A stretch of DNA of 6,921 bases from Trueperaceae bacterium (GTDB lineage: Bacteria > Deinococcota > Deinococci > Deinococcales > Trueperaceae). Made by a program: the position numbers and the translations under genes. The stretch covers positions 1-6,921 of the forward strand of contig JAGXHO010000055.1 in NCBI GenBank assembly GCA_024636105.1, given 5' to 3'. The notes below the pieces were generated by a model. It was given only the letters and a program-made list of their open reading frames with translations. It made no database searches and was not told the origin of the DNA. Every line of letters begins with the position of its first letter. Within the stretch, counting starts at the first letter, position 1. Below, piece after piece: positions 5,098 to 6,921 of this stretch.

Positions 5098-5937
5098 ATG
5101 GCGTCCGCCGCCCCCGAGCGTCCCCCCTCCGCGACCCCCGACCGCCGCGTCACCGCCTGGCGCTGGTGGAACCGTGGCCTGTACTGGCTGTACGAGCGCC
5201 GGCTGCTCGCGCAGGTGCGCGGCGGACCGGTGCCCAAGCACCTGGGGATCATCATGGACGGCAACCGCCGCTTCGCGCGCGCGCTCGGGCTCGACGCCAA
5301 GGCCGGCCACGACTACGGCGCCGGCAAGGCGCGCGACGTGCTCGCCTGGTGCCTCGACCTCGGCATCCAGCACGTGACCCTGTGGGGCTTCTCCACCGAC
5401 AACCGTGGCCGGGACCCGGAAGAGGTGGCGCACCTCCATCGGCTCTTCGCGGCGCAGGCGCGCGAGTTCCTGAGCGACACCGAGCTGCACCGCAACGAGG
5501 TGCGGGTGCGCGTCATCGGCGACATCGACGACTTCCCCGAAGAGTCGAAGGAGGCGCTCCGAGCGATGGAGGCCGCCACCGCGGAGTACGACCGGCTCCA
5601 CCTGCACGTCGCACTCGGGTACGGCGGCCGCGAGGAGATCGTCGCCCCGGTCCGGGCGGCGCTGCGCGCCCACGCCGACGCCGGCGACGACCTGGCGAGG
5701 GTCGCGGAGACGCTCGACGCCGGCGACATCGGACGGCACCTCTACACCGCCGGCCTCCCCGACCCCGACTTCATCGTCCGCACCTCGGGCGAGGTGCGCT
5801 CCTCAGGCTTCCTCCTGTGGCAAGCGGCGTACGCCGAGTTCTACTTCTGCGACGCCTACTGGCCCGAGTTCCGGCGCATCGACTTCCTGCGCGCGCTGCG
5901 CTCGTTCCAGCAGCGGCAACGACGCTTCGGGCGCTGA
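5098..5937 (+). CDS. uppS: cis-Prenyltransferase (UppS family, isoprenyl transferase)
   Basis: The family condenses isopentenyl diphosphate onto an allylic diphosphate with cis geometry. In most bacteria this makes undecaprenyl diphosphate, the lipid carrier for peptidoglycan and polysaccharide. The product has 279 residues against about 250 for E. coli UppS. The excess is an N-terminal extension with a Pro-rich start and WRWWNRGLYWLYERRLL (21-37), possibly a membrane-associating helix. Conserved blocks are HLGIIMDGNRRFAR (48-61) with the Mg-binding D54, TLWGFSTDN (94-102), GYGGREEI (174-181), DPDFIVRTSGEVRSSGFLLWQ (R228, E232, R234, S236) and YAEFYF with E247. DGNRR rather than DGNGR, and Arg where E. 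coli has Trp after the STDN-type motif, resemble the Rv1086-like branch, which includes a short-chain enzyme. Product length therefore cannot be read from sequence. The ATG at 5098 is the first in frame. It is probably co-directional with rfbC as one envelope unit. Confidence 0.94.
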   Translation: MASAAPERPPSATPDRRVTAWRWWNRGLYWLYERRLLAQVRGGPVPKHLGIIMDGNRRFARALGLDAKAGHDYGAGKARDVLAWCLDLGIQHVTLWGFSTDNRGRDPEEVAHLHRLFAAQAREFLSDTELHRNEVRVRVIGDIDDFPEESKEALRAMEAATAEYDRLHLHVALGYGGREEIVAPVRAALRAHADAGDDLARVAETLDAGDIGRHLYTAGLPDPDFIVRTSGEVRSSGFLLWQAAYAEFYFCDAYWPEFRRIDFLRALRSFQQRQRRFGR

Positions 5938-5944
5938 CGCGCGC

Positions 5945-6856
5945 TCACGGCAGCGCCAGCGTCCGCAACACCCCGTCGAGCCCGAGGTTCGTGCGTACGT
6001 TCGCCAACACCAGGAAGGCCGACCCGACGCCGAGCGACGGCCCCTCGATGGCGACGCTCACGACATCGGCACCGACGAGTGCCGGGTGTTCGAAGCGGAG
6101 CACCGCGACCACGTCCTCGCCGGAGAACTCGGTCGGCGCCTGCGGCAGGGGTGGGTCGCTGCCCAGCAGGCGCAGCGTCGAGGAACCCCCTTGGTCGACG
6201 AACAGCCGCAGCGCGACGTCCTCGGTGGCGTAGGCGAAGCCGTCGAAGCGGAGCGCGCAACCGCTCAGGGCCGCGAGCACCGGCGCCGCCCGCGCCGCGG
6301 AGTCGTCCCCGTCGGCGAGCGCCGTGTCCGGCGGGGTGCGGAACACGAGCAGGCGCGGGTACGGCGTCCAGTTCCAGAGCACCACGACGAGCGTCACCCG
6401 GCCGTCGCCGTCGACGGCGAACACGGGCAGGGGCCGCACCGCCCCGGCCACGAGCTCGAGCGCACGCGCGGCCTCGTCGACCATCGTCGCGACGTCGGCG
6501 CCCGTGGTCGTCGGGGGCGCGATGCGGTACCGAGCTGCGAAGCTCGCCCACATCGCCGCCCAGGCTTCGGGCGTGTGGTCCTCGGGGGTCCAGCCCTCTG
6601 GCAGCAGGCGGCGGCGGTGCAGGTAGGTCACCGCGTCCGCCGCGGCGCCCGCCTCGGCCACCGGCCCGTCGCCACCGCGCAGCCCGGGCCAGGCCGGTTC
6701 GATCCGGCGGACGGCCTCCGCGAAGAGCGCCGCCGCCGCCTGACCGACGGTGGCGTCCGGACCGGGCAGGGCGCGGCGCAGCTCACTGGTGCAGACCTGG
6801 GCGGCCGCGCTCCCTAGGAGCGCGGCCGCAACGATCGTCACGATCCAGCGGCGCAT
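5945..6856 (-). CDS. Secreted protein of unknown function, possible SLH-like N-terminal region
   Basis: This encodes a 303-residue exported protein that I do not recognise. Residues 1-19 are a Sec signal peptide (MRR, hydrophobic core, AAA) with likely cleavage before Q20; there is no lipobox, so it should be released or cell-surface associated. Residues about 35-140 look helical and contain AVTYLHRRRLLPEGW...TPEAWAAMWASFA (about 75-107), whose spacing faintly recalls an S-layer homology repeat. Residues about 143-303 look beta-rich. C22 and a second Cys near 200 could pair. The ATG at 6856 is supported by the signal peptide and by TAGCCT 6 nt upstream with no Shine-Dalgarno, a leaderless arrangement. 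Its 3' end faces the prenyltransferase with only 7 bp between stops, so the transcripts must overlap or end inside each other's gene. Codon use is like its neighbours. Confidence 0.85.
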   Translation of the reverse strand: MRRWIVTIVAAALLGSAAAQVCTSELRRALPGPDATVGQAAAALFAEAVRRIEPAWPGLRGGDGPVAEAGAAADAVTYLHRRRLLPEGWTPEDHTPEAWAAMWASFAARYRIAPPTTTGADVATMVDEAARALELVAGAVRPLPVFAVDGDGRVTLVVVLWNWTPYPRLLVFRTPPDTALADGDDSAARAAPVLAALSGCALRFDGFAYATEDVALRLFVDQGGSSTLRLLGSDPPLPQAPTEFSGEDVVAVLRFEHPALVGADVVSVAIEGPSLGVGSAFLVLANVRTNLGLDGVLRTLALP

Positions 6857-6862
6857 GGCCGC

Positions 6863-6868
6863 AGGCTA
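6863..6868 (-). promoter_or_regulatory. Putative -10 element TAGCCT, leaderless start of the secreted protein gene
   Basis: TAGCCT, followed by G, ends 6 nt before the ATG at 6856 (spacer GCGGCC). The spacing and the lack of a Shine-Dalgarno site point to a leaderless transcript. The heptamer TAGCCTG is shared with the elements before rfbC and the transporter. No clear -35 box is visible in the upstream bases. Confidence 0.58.
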
Positions 6869-6892
6869 GCAGGCGGGGTTCAGGCGCGGGCG

Positions 6893-6921
6893 TCAGACGA
6901 GGTCGGCGACCGACACCGCGC
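6893..6921 (-). CDS. Possible C-terminal end of a gene cut by the right edge
   Basis: Read leftwards from the edge, one frame gives AVSVADLV followed by TGA at 6895-6893. All eight codons end in G or C and most begin with G, the pattern of real coding frames in this genome. Another frame gives an Arg/Ser-rich tail ending at 6880, which looks like a shadow. Eight codons are too few to name a product. If real, the secreted protein gene follows it at a short distance on the same strand. Confidence 0.35.

Noticed and set aside
4244..5377. A 377-codon plus-strand frame across the rapZ start, rfbC and the prenyltransferase start.
   Set aside because: It crosses three well-supported gene starts and has shadow-type composition (Arg/Ala/Pro runs).

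Overview
The window is GC-rich bacterial DNA (about 70 % G+C by eye), densely packed and with strongly G/C-ending codons. The best guess for the source is a Deinococcota-type bacterium, perhaps Trueperaceae. The reasons are TANNNT-type -10 boxes only 5-9 nt from several start codons (leaderless-type starts), a signal peptide ending in AAAQ, lipoproteins with a GWN motif, and a cis-prenyltransferase with a DGNRRFAR motif. A high-GC actinobacterium would also use such promoters and is not excluded, so the taxonomy is inference.

Minus-strand block, read right to left from 4347 to 1: rapZ (4347-3454); a Na+/phosphate-cotransporter-like protein with a PhoU-like tail (3383-1812), preceded by a 7-codon mini-ORF; two tandem paralogous 243-residue lipoproteins (1688-957 and 862-131) with near-identical Shine-Dalgarno regions; and the first 18 codons of a dinucleotide-binding, probably FAD-dependent, oxidoreductase running off the left edge (56-1).

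Plus-strand block, 4479-5937: rfbC (dTDP-4-dehydrorhamnose 3,5-epimerase), then a cis-prenyltransferase of the UppS family. It diverges from rapZ across a 131-bp gap. It ends only 7 bp from the 3' end of a convergent minus-strand gene for an unrecognised secreted protein (6856-5945). The right edge holds what may be the last eight codons of one more minus-strand gene.

The recognisable genes share a cell-envelope theme: rhamnose precursor synthesis, polyprenyl carrier lipid synthesis, RapZ (tied to amino-sugar metabolism in other bacteria), a phosphate-type transporter and exported proteins. Co-regulation is suggested, not shown, by a TAGCCTG element 5-9 nt upstream of three start codons. I see no tRNA, rRNA, CRISPR array, insertion sequence or convincing intrinsic terminator. 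The least ordinary items are the tandem lipoprotein family, the transporter with an eroded second QSS motif, the overlapping mini-ORF in front of it, and the TAGCCTG start-proximal element.
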